Shown here: positions 21,611 through 33,455 of the stretch, in pieces
Position numbering within the stretch: position 1 is the stretch's first letter
Layout of the letters: every line of letters begins with the position of its first letter
Origin: Paraburkholderia podalyriae
GTDB lineage: Bacteria; Pseudomonadota; Gammaproteobacteria; Burkholderiales; Burkholderiaceae
Reading direction: 5' to 3'
Length of the DNA: 64,000 bases
Assembly (NCBI RefSeq): GCF_014397785.1
Contig: NZ_VZQQ01000002.1
Location: 248,001-312,000, forward strand
The notes under the pieces: model-generated
What the model saw: the letters and a program-made list of their open reading frames with translations, nothing else
Told to the model about the DNA's origin: nothing
Database searches by the model: none
Program-made: the position numbers and the translations under genes

Positions 21611-22937
21611 ATAGCGAGCCCAGATCGAGGATTTGCGTCAGCTCATCGAGCGCGGTGCGCGACTCGACCAGCAGCTTCGGATCGGTGAGATCGGCCGGGG
21701 CGAGACGATCGCGGTAGTGCTTTTCGATCCACGCATCGAGACGGCCGAACAGCGTGTCGTCGATCCACACACCCGGCGCGACGGCCGCGCGTTCGGTGTC
21801 GTCGAGAACGACGCGCAAACGCAGACACGCGGGACCGCCGCCGTTCTTCATGCTCTCGCGCAGATCGAACACGAGCACCTCGTCGATCGGACCGCTGCGC
21901 GAAGTCAGCTCATCCAGATACGCGGCCACGCGCGGATTTTCGCGGCACTCCTGTGGCACGACCAGCACCTGCCTGCCATCGGGGCGGCTCAGCAACTGGC
22001 TGTTGAACAGATACGACGTCACCGCATCGGCGACACTGACCTGCGCGTCGGGCACTTCGATCACGTTGAAGCCAGCGTGCAGGCTTGCGAGCTTCGCGCG
22101 CAGCTCGTCGTACACCGCCTGCTGCTCGACGAACGCGAGCTGATGGCAGAACAGCGTGTTGCGATTGCCGACCGCGATCACGTCGTTATGGAACACGCCC
22201 GCGTCGATCACTTCAGGGTTCTGCTGCGCGTACACGGTCGCCGCTTCCTGCAAGCCATGACGATGCGCGACCGCGCGGCTCGCCTCGAACGTCTGGCGCG
22301 CCGGATAGCGCGTCGGCTCCGGTCCGCGACGATACTCGCTGCGGCCATACACGAAGAATTCGACCCCGCGCGCGCTGTATTGCTCGCAAAAGCGCGTGTG
22401 ATTCGCCGCGCCCTCGTCGCCGAGCGCGGGCGTCCCCGGCAGCGCCTCATGCACGACGAAGCGATCGGTGTCGCTGAACATCGCGCGCAGCGTGCGGCGC
22501 GTCGATTCATGCTCGATCGCGCGATGCAGCTTGCTGCACAGATTGGCCGGCGTGAAATGCACGCGGCCGTCGTGCGTATCCGCGGACGGGCTCACGGTCG
22601 CTGCGTTCGCGGTCCACATCGCCGAGGCCGAACTCGATGCCGCGAGCAACTCGGGGGCGTTGTTCGCGACGCGCGCGATCACCGAAGCGTCGTCGCCGGA
22701 AAAGCCGAGCTCACGCAACAGACGCATCGACGGACGCTCCTGCGGCGGCAGCACGCCCTGATGAAACCCGAGGTCCGCCAACTGCTTCATCTTGCGCAGA
22801 CCCTGGCGTGCCGCGGCCTTCGGATTCGCGACCGACTTCTCGTTGCTTTGCGACGCGACGTTGCCGAACGACAAACCCGCGTAGTTGTGAGTCGGGCCGA
22901 CCAGGCCGTCGAAATTGGCTTCAGTGGCTTGCAGCAT
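21594..22937 (-). CDS. astB: N-succinylarginine dihydrolase
   Basis: A 447-residue enzyme of the amidinotransferase pentein fold that converts N2-succinylarginine to N2-succinylornithine, two ammonia and CO2. The N-terminus [20 protein letters not shown] is typical, and the catalytic cysteine sits in [12 protein letters not shown]. Length matches the family. It lies nine bases after astD and overlaps astE by 17 bases, in the order D-B-E seen in both E. coli ast and Pseudomonas aru operons. Confidence 0.96.
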   Translation of the reverse strand: MLQATEANFDGLVGPTHNYAGLSFGNVASQSNEKSVANPKAAARQGLRKMKQLADLGFHQGVLPPQERPSMRLLRELGFSGDDASVIARVANNAPELLAASSSASAMWTANAATVSPSADTHDGRVHFTPANLCSKLHRAIEHESTRRTLRAMFSDTDRFVVHEALPGTPALGDEGAANHTRFCEQYSARGVEFFVYGRSEYRRGPEPTRYPARQTFEASRAVAHRHGLQEAATVYAQQNPEVIDAGVFHNDVIAVGNRNTLFCHQLAFVEQQAVYDELRAKLASLHAGFNVIEVPDAQVSVADAVTSYLFNSQLLSRPDGRQVLVVPQECRENPRVAAYLDELTSRSGPIDEVLVFDLRESMKNGGGPACLRLRVVLDDTERAAVAPGVWIDDTLFGRLDAWIEKHYRDRLAPADLTDPKLLVESRTALDELTQILDLGSLYDFQR

Positions 22938-22946
22938 CGTCGATCC

Positions 22947-25446
<2,500 letters not shown>

Positions 25447-25450
<4 letters not shown>

Positions 25451-26502
25451 TGCGCTTCTCCCGATTGTTCATCCTGCGGCTGATGCAGCGGTACGCAGCG
25501 CACCGTATCGCCTTCCCGTACGCCGAGCGCGGCGCGCGCCGCCTGTGACAACCCGGCGCCCGCCTCGTTGCCGGGCGCTAGATCGCCGAGCACGCAACGG
25601 AATTCGCCGTCGGCGCCGTTGTGCGCGATCAGGTAGGTTTCGCCGTGCGTCGCAGATGCCTCGCGCACCACGCGCGTTTCGTTGTGCTGCACGCTGACAC
25701 TGCGATCCACCTGCGCGGTCAGTACCGGACCCGCGTCGAAGATGTCGACGTAGCGATCGGTCTCGAAGCCTTCCTCGAGGTGAATCTCGTACGCGAGCAA
25801 CGCGTTCGCGTCCGGCTCGCCGAGCACGCGCTGGGCCGCTTCGGGCAACAGCGGCACATACACGGGATAGGTCGGCATCACTTCGGCGATGAAGGTGCGG
25901 CTGCGGCCGCCCGATTCGACTTCGATGTCGGCGAAATCGCGGCCGAAAAACTTGCGCCCCACCGCTTCCCAGAACGGCGACACGCCGTTTTCGTCGGTGA
26001 CGCCGAGCAGCAGCGTGAACACCTCGGGCGTGAAGCGCTTGCGATTCGCGGCGATGTACATCATCCGCGCGCGCGACATCAGCTGCGCGGCCGCGTCGCC
26101 GCGCAGCGACGGGTCGATGTAGTAGCCCGCGAGCCGGCTCTTGCCGGTCAGCTCGTGCGACATCGTCAGCGCGTGAATCTTGCGATTGACGTGCAACTCG
26201 CGCGACGCATGAATCAGCGCGTCGTTGCGAAACACGTAGAACGGGTCCGCGTAACCGGCCGCCGCGACGATGCTCGCGGTGCCCATCAGCTTGCCGGTCT
26301 GCGAGTCTTCGAGCACGAACAGATAGAACTCCTCGCCCGGAAAGTCGACCTCCGCGCGAAACGAGTCTTCCGACAACGCGACGCGCGCTTCGAGCGCGCG
26401 CCGGTCGTGCGGCAGGGAATGCAGCACCGGTTGCGCGGTGCGCGCCATATGCTCGAGCGCATCGAGATCGGTAAGGCGGCCGGGACGTACGAAGAGCATC
26501 AT
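25447..26502 (-). CDS. aruF: Arginine/ornithine N-succinyltransferase, alpha-type subunit (AruF)
   Basis: A 351-residue AstA-family protein, paralogous to its downstream neighbour. It shares the motif set FYVFRNDALIHASREL, YIDPSLRGDAAAQLMSRAR, FIAEVMPTYPVYVPLLP and DIFDAGPVL. It should form the heteromeric succinyltransferase with the downstream subunit. In Pseudomonas the alpha subunit lets the enzyme act on ornithine as well as arginine. The gene follows astC after 64 bases and overlaps the beta gene by four bases. Confidence 0.92.
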
Positions 26503-26566
26503 CGTTCCTGTTGAATGTGACGCATGATCCGCTGCATCAGCGTGGGCGTACTGGACTGCCTGAACC

Positions 26567-27802
26567 TCAATGCGACGCCGCCTGCGCGTTCGCGCCGACG
26601 AGTTCGCCGAACGCCTTCTCGAGACGCGCGAAGCCTTCGGCCATGTCGTCGAGCGGCATGATCAGCGACGGCACGAAGCGCAGCACGTCCGGGCCCGCCA
26701 TCAGCATGATCACGCCGTGCTGGCCGGCCGCGGTGACGAAATCCTTCGCGCGGCCCCGGAACGGCTCGTTCAGTTCGGCGCCGATCAGCAGCCCCTTGCC
26801 GCGCACTTCGGTGAAAAGCCCGAAGCGCTCGTTCAGTTTCGCGAGGTGGCCCTTCAGCACTTCGCTGCGCGAGCGCACGCCTTCGAGCAGCTTCGGGTCG
26901 CTGACCAGCTCGACCACTTTTTCCGCGATCGCCGAGCCGAGCGGATTGCCGCCGTAAGTCGTGCCGTGCACGCCGACCTTGAAGTGCGCGGCGAGCTCTT
27001 TGGTGGTCAGCATCGCGCCGATCGGGAAGCCGTTGCCGAGCGCCTTCGCGGTGGTCAGGATGTCCGGCGTCACGCCGGTGTCCTCGTACGCGTAGAAGAA
27101 GCCGCTGCGGCCCACGCCGGTTTGCACTTCGTCGAAAATCAGCAGCGCGTTGTGCTGGTCGCATGCTGCGCGCAGCGCTTTGAGGAACGCTGGGTCGGCC
27201 GGAATCACGCCGCCCTCGCCCTGGATCGGCTCGACGATCACCGCGCAGGTCTGCGCGCCGATCGCCCTCTTCGCCGCTTCGATGTCGTTGTACGGCAGAT
27301 GCGTGATGCCGGCGGGCACCGGGCCGAAGCCTTCCGAGTACTTCGGTTGGCCGCCGACGCTGACGGTAAACAGCGTGCGGCCGTGGAACGACTGCGCAAA
27401 CGAAATGATTTCAGCTTTCTGCGCGCCGTGACGCTCGAACGCGACGCGGCGCGCGAGCTTCAGTGCGGCCTCGTTCGCTTCGGCGCCCGAGTTCGCGAAG
27501 AACGCGCGGTCGGCGAACGTGAGGCTTTCAAGGCGCTTCGCGAGGCGCAGCACTGGCTCGTTCGTGTAGCCATTGCCGATGTGCCACAGCTTGGCGCCCT
27601 GTTCATGCAGCACTTTCAGCAGTTCGGGATGCGCATGACCGAGCGCGGTGACGGCGATGCCGCCGGCGAAGTCGATATAGTCGCGGCCTTGCGTGTCCCA
27701 CACGCGCGAGCCGAGACCGCGATCCGGCACGAAGGCGGCGGGGGAAAACACCGGCACCATGACTTCGTCGAAGGTCTGGCGTGTCACAGTCAGGTCGTTC
27801 AT
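26567..27802 (-). CDS. astC: Succinylornithine/acetylornithine transaminase
   Basis: A 411-residue class III PLP aminotransferase. It transfers the delta-amino group of succinylornithine to 2-oxoglutarate in arginine catabolism and often also accepts acetylornithine. The PLP lysine lies in [16 protein letters not shown], the cofactor aspartate in [15 protein letters not shown], and the phosphate-binding serine region reads [15 protein letters not shown]. Position at the head of the ast block argues for the catabolic role (AruC/AstC) rather than biosynthetic ArgD. A Shine-Dalgarno AAGGA lies six bases before the ATG. Confidence 0.93.
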   Translation of the reverse strand: MNDLTVTRQTFDEVMVPVFSPAAFVPDRGLGSRVWDTQGRDYIDFAGGIAVTALGHAHPELLKVLHEQGAKLWHIGNGYTNEPVLRLAKRLESLTFADRAFFANSGAEANEAALKLARRVAFERHGAQKAEIISFAQSFHGRTLFTVSVGGQPKYSEGFGPVPAGITHLPYNDIEAAKRAIGAQTCAVIVEPIQGEGGVIPADPAFLKALRAACDQHNALLIFDEVQTGVGRSGFFYAYEDTGVTPDILTTAKALGNGFPIGAMLTTKELAAHFKVGVHGTTYGGNPLGSAIAEKVVELVSDPKLLEGVRSRSEVLKGHLAKLNERFGLFTEVRGKGLLIGAELNEPFRGRAKDFVTAAGQHGVIMLMAGPDVLRFVPSLIMPLDDMAEGFARLEKAFGELVGANAQAASH

Positions 27803-27837
27803 GGCTAATCCTTTTACGGGTGACAGGTAATACAGTT

Positions 27838-27880
27838 AGTGTAGGAAACCGCGCGCGGCAAGTCTTGCGCATACGCGACG
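27838..27880 (-). promoter_or_regulatory. Candidate ArgR-dependent promoter of the ast genes
   Basis: On the minus strand CGTCGC-GTATGCGC-AA (27865-27880) fits the Pseudomonas ArgR half-site TGTCGC-N8-AA at one remove. It lies just upstream of TACACT (27838-27843), a fair -10, with no good -35, as expected for an activator-dependent promoter. The predicted leader is about 30 bases. The ArgR homologue is encoded immediately upstream. Confidence 0.35.
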
Positions 27881-27997
27881 CTTTCTATGAGGTTCCGCGC
27901 GTCGCGGCTGCCGGGTCGGCCCCGGACTCGTCGCGGCTTCGCTTTCAGACGGCTTGCAGGTCGTGCACGAGCCATGCCTGCCTCGCGCGCCGCCTGA

Positions 27998-29041
27998 TCA
28001 ATCGAGCTCGGGGCGCTCGATCAGCGCAGCGGGCCGCGGTTCACTAGCGCCGCCGTGCGCGCCGGTATGCCGGTCGATCCAGTTGCGGCGATCCTCGCGC
28101 GGCGTGACACCGAAGCGCTCGCGATACGCATTCGAAAAGTGCGCCGCCGACGAAAACCCGCACGCGAGGCTGATCTGCACGACCGATTTGCTGGTGCGCT
28201 GCAAGTGCGTGCGCGCCTTCGACAGCCGCAGCCCCAGATAGTATTTGGACGGCATCGAGCCGAGATACTGGCGAAACAGGCGCTCGAGCTGGCGCCGCGA
28301 GACGCCGACGAGGCCGGCGATCTCATCGGTCGTCAGCGGGTCCTCGATGTTGGCTTCCATCAGCAGCAGCGCGTCGTTCAGGCGCGGATGACGCTCGCCC
28401 GGTGCGGTCACGAACGGAATGCGCTGACGCTCCTCGCCCGCGCGCAGCACGCCTACACCGAGCGTATCGGCGATGCGCTCCGCGAGTTCGGGCCCGTGCT
28501 CGCGCCCGATCATCGCGAGCATGAAGTCGACGCTCGCCTGACCGCCCGCGCAGGTCGCGCGATCGCGATCGATTTCGAAGATCTGCTGCGTGACGATCGA
28601 GCGTTCGAATTGTTCGGAGAACTGCTGATAGGTTTCCCAGTTCACGCTGACGCGATAGCCGGATAGCTGCCCCGCCATCGCGAGCCACCACACGCCATGA
28701 TGAATGCCGGTGACGAGCGGCGTGCGCTGGCCGACGCGCGCGAGGCTCGCGAGAAACAGACGGTAGTCGGCGAACTGCTGAAACCGCTCGCTGACGATGA
28801 TCAGCCAGTCGCACACGATCGCGTCGCCGAACGCGGCATCGGCCGGCCACTGCGCGCCGCCCGACAACGGCACCGCGCGGCCGTCCCACGAACACACCTG
28901 CACGCGATACAGCGCGCGGCCGTCGATTTCATTGGCGAGATCGAGCGCGTCGACGATCGGGCCGACGCCCGACATCGACACGGGCGGCAGTGCCACGATC
29001 GCGACCTGCGTCGTGCGAGCCGGGTTGGACGGGCGGGCCAT
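27998..29041 (-). CDS. argR: AraC-family arginine regulator (ArgR of Pseudomonas type)
   Basis: A 347-residue regulator with an N-terminal DJ-1/PfpI-like (GATase1-like) sensing domain (about residues 10-190) and a C-terminal double helix-turn-helix of AraC type (about 225-325). The latter includes LTTDEIAGLVGVSRRQLERLFRQ and SLACGFSSAAHFSNAYRERF. In Pseudomonas aeruginosa the equivalent ArgR activates the aot uptake and aru catabolic genes when arginine is present; it is unrelated to E. coli ArgR. Here it sits between transporter and catabolic genes, exactly that arrangement. It begins 22 bases after the ATPase gene and is likely in the same transcript. Confidence 0.9.
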   Translation of the reverse strand: MARPSNPARTTQVAIVALPPVSMSGVGPIVDALDLANEIDGRALYRVQVCSWDGRAVPLSGGAQWPADAAFGDAIVCDWLIIVSERFQQFADYRLFLASLARVGQRTPLVTGIHHGVWWLAMAGQLSGYRVSVNWETYQQFSEQFERSIVTQQIFEIDRDRATCAGGQASVDFMLAMIGREHGPELAERIADTLGVGVLRAGEERQRIPFVTAPGERHPRLNDALLLMEANIEDPLTTDEIAGLVGVSRRQLERLFRQYLGSMPSKYYLGLRLSKARTHLQRTSKSVVQISLACGFSSAAHFSNAYRERFGVTPREDRRNWIDRHTGAHGGASEPRPAALIERPELD

Positions 29042-29063
29042 CGGTGGTCAGTGAAAGCGCGCG

Positions 29064-29855
29064 TTACTTCAGGCTGCCGGACAGGAACTGCTTCAGGCGC
29101 TCGCTGCGTGGCGCGCTCAGCACCGTGCCCGGATTGCCCTCTTCTTCGGTGCGGCCCTGGTGCAGGAACATCACATGGTTCGACACATTGCGCGCGAAAC
29201 CCATTTCGTGCGTGACGACGATCATCGTGCGGCCTTCCTCGGCAAGCTTCTGCATCACTTTCAGCACTTCGCCGACGAGTTCGGGGTCGAGCGCGGAGGT
29301 CGGTTCGTCGAACAGCATCACATCGGGGTCCATCGCGAGTGCGCGCGCAATCGCGACGCGCTGCTGCTGGCCGCCCGACAGATGCGACGGATACTGCTTC
29401 TCGAGACGCGGCGCGAGACCGACCTTCTCCAGATATTCGCGCGCGCGATCCTCGGCTTCCTTGCGCTTCAGACCGAGCACATGAATCGGCGCTTCGATCA
29501 CGTTCTCGAGCACGTTCATGTGCGCCCACAGGTTGAAGTGCTGGAACACCATCGCGAGCTTCGTGCGGATGCGCTGCAGCTGCTTGTGATCGGCGACTTC
29601 GAGATTGCCGGCGCGATCGGTTTTGGTCTTCACTGCCTCGCCATCGACGACGATTTGCCCCGCGTTCGGCCGCTCGAGAAAATTGATGCAACGCAGGAAA
29701 GTGCTCTTGCCCGAGCCGCTCGCGCCGATGATGCTGATCACGTCGCCCTTGTTTGCGTTCAGCGACACGCCCTTGAGCACTTCGTTGTCGCCGTAGCGCT
29801 TGTGGATGTCCTGCACGGCGAGCTTGCAAGCGTCGGTTTGAGTGGTATGGAGCAA
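29064..29855 (-). CDS. hisP: Basic amino acid ABC transporter, ATP-binding protein (HisP/AotP)
   Basis: A 263-residue ABC ATPase of the polar amino acid uptake family, the cytoplasmic motor for arginine/ornithine/lysine/histidine import. Walker [10 protein letters not shown], the Q-loop in [10 protein letters not shown], signature [15 protein letters not shown], Walker [14 protein letters not shown] and the switch His in VTHEMGFA are all intact. The start is a TTG at 29855, preceded by GGGAGAG; the reading frame extends 50 codons further upstream but that part is unlike the family. The gene follows hisM after 88 bases and precedes argR. Confidence 0.94.
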   Translation of the reverse strand: MLHTTQTDACKLAVQDIHKRYGDNEVLKGVSLNANKGDVISIIGASGSGKSTFLRCINFLERPNAGQIVVDGEAVKTKTDRAGNLEVADHKQLQRIRTKLAMVFQHFNLWAHMNVLENVIEAPIHVLGLKRKEAEDRAREYLEKVGLAPRLEKQYPSHLSGGQQQRVAIARALAMDPDVMLFDEPTSALDPELVGEVLKVMQKLAEEGRTMIVVTHEMGFARNVSNHVMFLHQGRTEEEGNPGTVLSAPRSERLKQFLSGSLK

Positions 29856-29943
29856 GATGCTCTCCCAGTGAGAATACGGATCGGTCTGGTGCGGACGCCG
29901 CCGTGCGCAAGCGCGCGGCGCCCGATGCAAGGTCAACGCGCGC

Positions 29944-30657
29944 TCAATGCGTGCGCACCGCAAGATACGCGAGCCAGCGACGCTCGGCGCACCGGAACAG
30001 CGCAACCAGCGCGAACGACACCGCGAGATAAATCAGCGCCGCGAGCCCGAATGCGTTGAACGACTGGTAGGTCGCCGAGTTCGCATCGCGCGCGACCTTC
30101 AGGATGTCGGGCACCGTGGCCGTGAACGCGACCGTCGTCGCGTGCAGCATCAGGATCACTTCGTTACTGTACAACGGCAATGCGCGGCGCAGCGCGGACG
30201 GTATCACAATGCGCCGGTACATCGTGAACCAGCTCATGCCGTAGGCGCGCGCCGCTTCGACTTCGCCATGCGAAGTCGAGCGGATCGCGCCCGCGAAAAT
30301 CTCCGTCGTGTACGCGCAGGTGTTCAATGCGAAGGCGAGAATCGCGCAGTGAAAGCCGCTGCGAAAGAACGCGTCGAGCAGACTGTGCGAGCGCACGAAC
30401 GCGAGACTGTACACGCCGGTGTAGATCAACAGCAGCTGCACGTAGAGCGGCGTGCCGCGAAACACGTAGGTGTACAGACGTACCGGCGTCGACAACCAGC
30501 GCTTGTTCGACACGCGCGCGACCGCGAGCGGCACCGCGCACACGAAGCCGATCGCGATCGACGCGAGCAGCAGCCACAACGTGACCGCGAGGCCCGACAG
30601 GCGCTGCCCGTCCCAGAACAGATACGCCCGCCAAAATTGGTTGAGGATGTCGATCAT
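29944..30657 (-). CDS. hisM: Basic amino acid ABC transporter permease (HisM/AotM)
   Basis: A 237-residue inner-membrane permease with five predicted membrane helices. It carries the HisMQ-type EAA loop [23 protein letters not shown], which docks onto the ATPase. [17 protein letters not shown] is a strong family marker. It should pair with HisQ as a heterodimer for arginine/ornithine uptake. It begins five bases after the hisQ stop. Confidence 0.93.
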   Translation of the reverse strand: MIDILNQFWRAYLFWDGQRLSGLAVTLWLLLASIAIGFVCAVPLAVARVSNKRWLSTPVRLYTYVFRGTPLYVQLLLIYTGVYSLAFVRSHSLLDAFFRSGFHCAILAFALNTCAYTTEIFAGAIRSTSHGEVEAARAYGMSWFTMYRRIVIPSALRRALPLYSNEVILMLHATTVAFTATVPDILKVARDANSATYQSFNAFGLAALIYLAVSFALVALFRCAERRWLAYLAVRTH

Positions 30658-30662
30658 GACGC

Positions 30663-31352
30663 TCAGAGCTCCGCGTGTCGCACGCCGATCGAATAGCGGC
30701 GGTTCAGCCAGATCAGCACGAGGTTCGATACGGTGGTAATCGCCAGATAGATCAGCGCGGCGACGAGAACGAAGAAGAACATGTTGAAGGTGCTTTTGCC
30801 CGCATCCTGCGCGGCCTTGACGACGTCGGCGAGACCGATGATCGACACCAGCGCGGTGGCCTTCACGAGCACCTGCCAGTTGTTGCCGATGCCGGGCAGC
30901 GCGAAGCGCATCATCTGCGGGAACAGGATGCGTGCGAACACGCGCACGCCGCTCATGCCGTACGCGCTGCCCGCTTCGAGCTGACCGCGCGGCACCGCGA
31001 GAAACGCGCCGCGAAAAGTCTCGGTGAAGTACGCGCCGTAGATAAAGCCGAGCGTCAGCACGCCGGCGAGAAACGGATCGATGTCGATCTGCTCCATGCT
31101 GAACATGTCGGTCAGATCATTGAGCCAGATCTGGATGCTGTAGAACAGCAGCAGCATCAGCACCAGGTCGGGCACCGAGCGGATCAGCGTCGTGTAGCCG
31201 GTCGCGATGGCCCGCAAGGGCCGGTTCAACGAGAGTTTCGCCGCCGCGCCCGCGAGGCCGAGCAACACAGCGGCCGCCAGCGATAGAACGGACAGTTCGA
31301 TCGTCTGGATCGTGCCGGCGAGCAGCACGGGACCAAAGCCGTATAGGAACAC
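30663..31352 (-). CDS. hisQ: Basic amino acid ABC transporter permease (HisQ/AotQ)
   Basis: A 229-residue permease partner of HisM. Family marks are TLIRSVPDLVLMLLLFYSIQ and the EAA loop YGMSGVRVFARILFPQMMRFALPGIGN (shown in part by YGMSGVRVFARILFP). I placed the start at a GTG (31352), giving MFLYGFGPVLLAGT, because GGAG stands six bases upstream; an in-frame ATG at 31364 has a poor ribosome site. It is the first gene of the cluster. The periplasmic binding-protein gene that usually precedes it is absent, and the adjacent DNA instead carries hipBA. Confidence 0.93.
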   Translation of the reverse strand: MFLYGFGPVLLAGTIQTIELSVLSLAAAVLLGLAGAAAKLSLNRPLRAIATGYTTLIRSVPDLVLMLLLFYSIQIWLNDLTDMFSMEQIDIDPFLAGVLTLGFIYGAYFTETFRGAFLAVPRGQLEAGSAYGMSGVRVFARILFPQMMRFALPGIGNNWQVLVKATALVSIIGLADVVKAAQDAGKSTFNMFFFVLVAALIYLAITTVSNLVLIWLNRRYSIGVRHAEL

Positions 31353-31809
31353 GCTTGTCTCCATCCGGGTTTATTGAATTGGCGCGGAGGGCGGGGGCTT
31401 GATGGCCTGTCCGCTGCTCTGGCATGGCGAGGAGTCTCGCAAGCGGAAATCAATTTCTCAAATACCGGGCGGTCCCTTGCTGCGACGCAACATGGCGCCT
31501 CGACGCGCGGCGGACCGTTCGTAGCTCTTGGTTTCACACGGGTTATCGTTTTGACAGGCGCGCCGCGCGCGCTCGGCGGTGCCGTGATTTAGCAAGTTTG
31601 CGGTCGCTTTTTCGATAGACCGCGCCGACGGCGGCGGCATCCGGTGTTTATCGCTGACGCGCGTTGAATGATTCATATATGGATCGGCAATGCGCTCTGC
31701 GGCGTATATATGAGTCATTCTTCGTGTTTCGATCCGAAATTCCAACAATGAGTCACAGATGAGTCGCGAATGTGCTATATGATTCACTTATGAACCATTC
31801 AATACTGCC
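31353..31809. other. Divergent gap between hisQ and hipB
   Basis: About 450 bases with no gene and no recognisable remnant of a periplasmic binding protein on either strand. The right-hand 150 bases are AT-rich and contain the repeated hipB-type operator motif listed separately. Confidence 0.55.
31666..31786. promoter_or_regulatory. Operator array upstream of hipBA
   Basis: Copies of ATGA(G/T)TCA recur: GAATGATTCATATAT (31666-31680) faces ATATATGAGTCATTC (31706-31720), a 15-base inverted repeat with one mismatch. Further copies are ATGAGTCA (31748-31755), ATGAGTCG (31759-31766) and ATATGATTCA (31777-31786), the last ending 23 bases before hipB. The likely binder is HipB, alone or with HipA. 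Confidence 0.5.
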
Positions 31810-32148
31810 ATGCCAACTCCCACCACGCGCGCTGCCTCGCGTTACAGTCTGGACGCTGCCCGCCTTCTCGGCCAGCTGATCCGTCGCGGGCGGCTTGAGC
31901 GCAAGATCACCGCGGCGCAGCTTGCCGAGCGCACCGGGCTGTCGCGCAGCCTCGTGCAGCGAATCGAAAAAGGCGATCCGCGCTGCTCTATCGGCGCGGT
32001 GTTCGAAGCCGCGGCGGTCGTCGGCGTACGGCTGTTCGATGCCGACACGTCGGCCCTCAGCGGCGCAATCCGCGCCAACGCCGACGTGCTGACGCTTTTG
32101 CCGCACGCGGTGCGCGCGCCTCGCCCCGAAACCAAAGATGATTTCTGA
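31810..32148 (+). CDS. hipB: HipB-like antitoxin, Xre-family DNA-binding protein
   Basis: A 112-residue protein with one Xre helix-turn-helix (about residues 17-75, with ITAAQLAERTGLSRSLVQRIEKG) and a short tail. HipB antitoxins bind operator repeats and hold HipA inactive. It overlaps hipA by 11 bases, the usual co-translation arrangement. No clear Shine-Dalgarno precedes the ATG, so the message may be near leaderless. The operator array just upstream fits autorepression. Confidence 0.85.
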   Translation: MPTPTTRAASRYSLDAARLLGQLIRRGRLERKITAAQLAERTGLSRSLVQRIEKGDPRCSIGAVFEAAAVVGVRLFDADTSALSGAIRANADVLTLLPHAVRAPRPETKDDF

Positions 32149-33418
32149 CGCCGCCTATCCTGAAGCCTTCGTGTGGACCTGGCTGCCTGGCGTAACCGAG
32201 CCGGTGGTCGCCGGGCGCCTCGTCACGGCCGGCGGCCAGATGCTGTTCAACTACGGCCAAAGCTACCTCGCCCGCGACAACGCGATCCCGCTCTATACGC
32301 CCGAATTGCCCCTGCGACGCGGCATCTTACCGCTGCTGAACGGCCTCACGATGCCCGGCTGCGTCCGCGACGCGGCGCCCGACGCATGGGGCCGGCGCGT
32401 GATCATCAATCGCAAGCTCGGCATGCGCGGCGCGCGGTTCGACACCGGCGAGCTCGACGAGATGACCTATCTGCTCGAATCCGGCTCCGACCGCATCGGC
32501 GCGCTCGACTTCCAACTCTCTCCGAGCGAATACATACCGCGCGAAACGGCCAGCGCGTCGCTTGACGATCTGCAAAACGCCGTATCGAGTATCGAGCGCG
32601 GCGTGAAGCTCAGCCCCGACCTCGAACGCGCGCTGTTTCATGGCAGCTCGATTGGCGGCGCGCGCCCGAAGGCGATGATCAGCACGCACGAGCGCAAGTT
32701 CATCGCGAAGTTTTCGTCGCAAAGCGACGTCTACAGCGTCGTGAAGGCGGAATACATTGCGATGTCTATTGCGCCGCTGGTCGGCATCGATGCGGCGCCG
32801 GTGAAGCTGGAGCATGTCGGCGGCAAGGACGTGCTGCTGATCGAGCGCTTCGACCGTAGCCGCGGCACACAGGGCTGGCAGCGCCGCGCGATGGTGTCGG
32901 CGCTAACGCTGTTCGGACTCGACGAGATGATGGCGCGCTACGCGAGCTACGAGGAATTCGCGACGCTGATCCGCCATCGCTTCACGAACCCGGGCGCGAC
33001 GCTCAGGCAGCTCTTCGCGCGACTGCTGTTCAATGTGCTGTGCGGCAATACCGACGACCACGCCCGCAATCACGCCGCCTACTGGGACGGCCGCGAGCTG
33101 GCGCTGACGCCCGCCTACGACATCTGCCCGCAGGCGCGCGCCGGCAACGAAGCGACGCAGGCGATGCTGATCGTCGGTAACGATCGCTTCAGCCGCATCG
33201 ACACGTGTCTGCGGGCGGCGCCCCTCTTTCTGCTGTCGCGCGATGAAGCCGTGGCAATCGCGCGGCAGCAGATCGAGGTCATTCTGGAGCACTGGGACGC
33301 AGTCTGCACTGATGCGCAGTTGAGCGAGGTCGATCGCGAACTGATGTGGCGGCGCCAGTTCCTCAATCCGTTCGCGTTCGAAGGCGCCCCGCCCGAACTC
33401 GCGGCGCTGCTGCATTAG
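32138..33418 (+). CDS. hipA: HipA-like serine/threonine kinase toxin
   Basis: A 426-residue HipA-family kinase. The activation/P-loop segment SSIGGARPK carries Ser171, equivalent to the autophosphorylated Ser150 of E. coli HipA. FIAKFSS holds the ATP-binding lysine, CGNTDDHARNHA the catalytic aspartate and asparagine, and LTPAYDICP the metal-binding aspartate. All appear intact, so it should be active. E. coli HipA phosphorylates glutamyl-tRNA synthetase and causes persistence; the target here is not known. It overlaps hipB by 11 bases and is convergent with the patatin gene. Confidence 0.9.
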   Translation: MISDAAYPEAFVWTWLPGVTEPVVAGRLVTAGGQMLFNYGQSYLARDNAIPLYTPELPLRRGILPLLNGLTMPGCVRDAAPDAWGRRVIINRKLGMRGARFDTGELDEMTYLLESGSDRIGALDFQLSPSEYIPRETASASLDDLQNAVSSIERGVKLSPDLERALFHGSSIGGARPKAMISTHERKFIAKFSSQSDVYSVVKAEYIAMSIAPLVGIDAAPVKLEHVGGKDVLLIERFDRSRGTQGWQRRAMVSALTLFGLDEMMARYASYEEFATLIRHRFTNPGATLRQLFARLLFNVLCGNTDDHARNHAAYWDGRELALTPAYDICPQARAGNEATQAMLIVGNDRFSRIDTCLRAAPLFLLSRDEAVAIARQQIEVILEHWDAVCTDAQLSEVDRELMWRRQFLNPFAFEGAPPELAALLH

Positions 33419-33455
33419 CACGGCCGCGCCGGCGCCGATGCCGAACCACTCGTGC

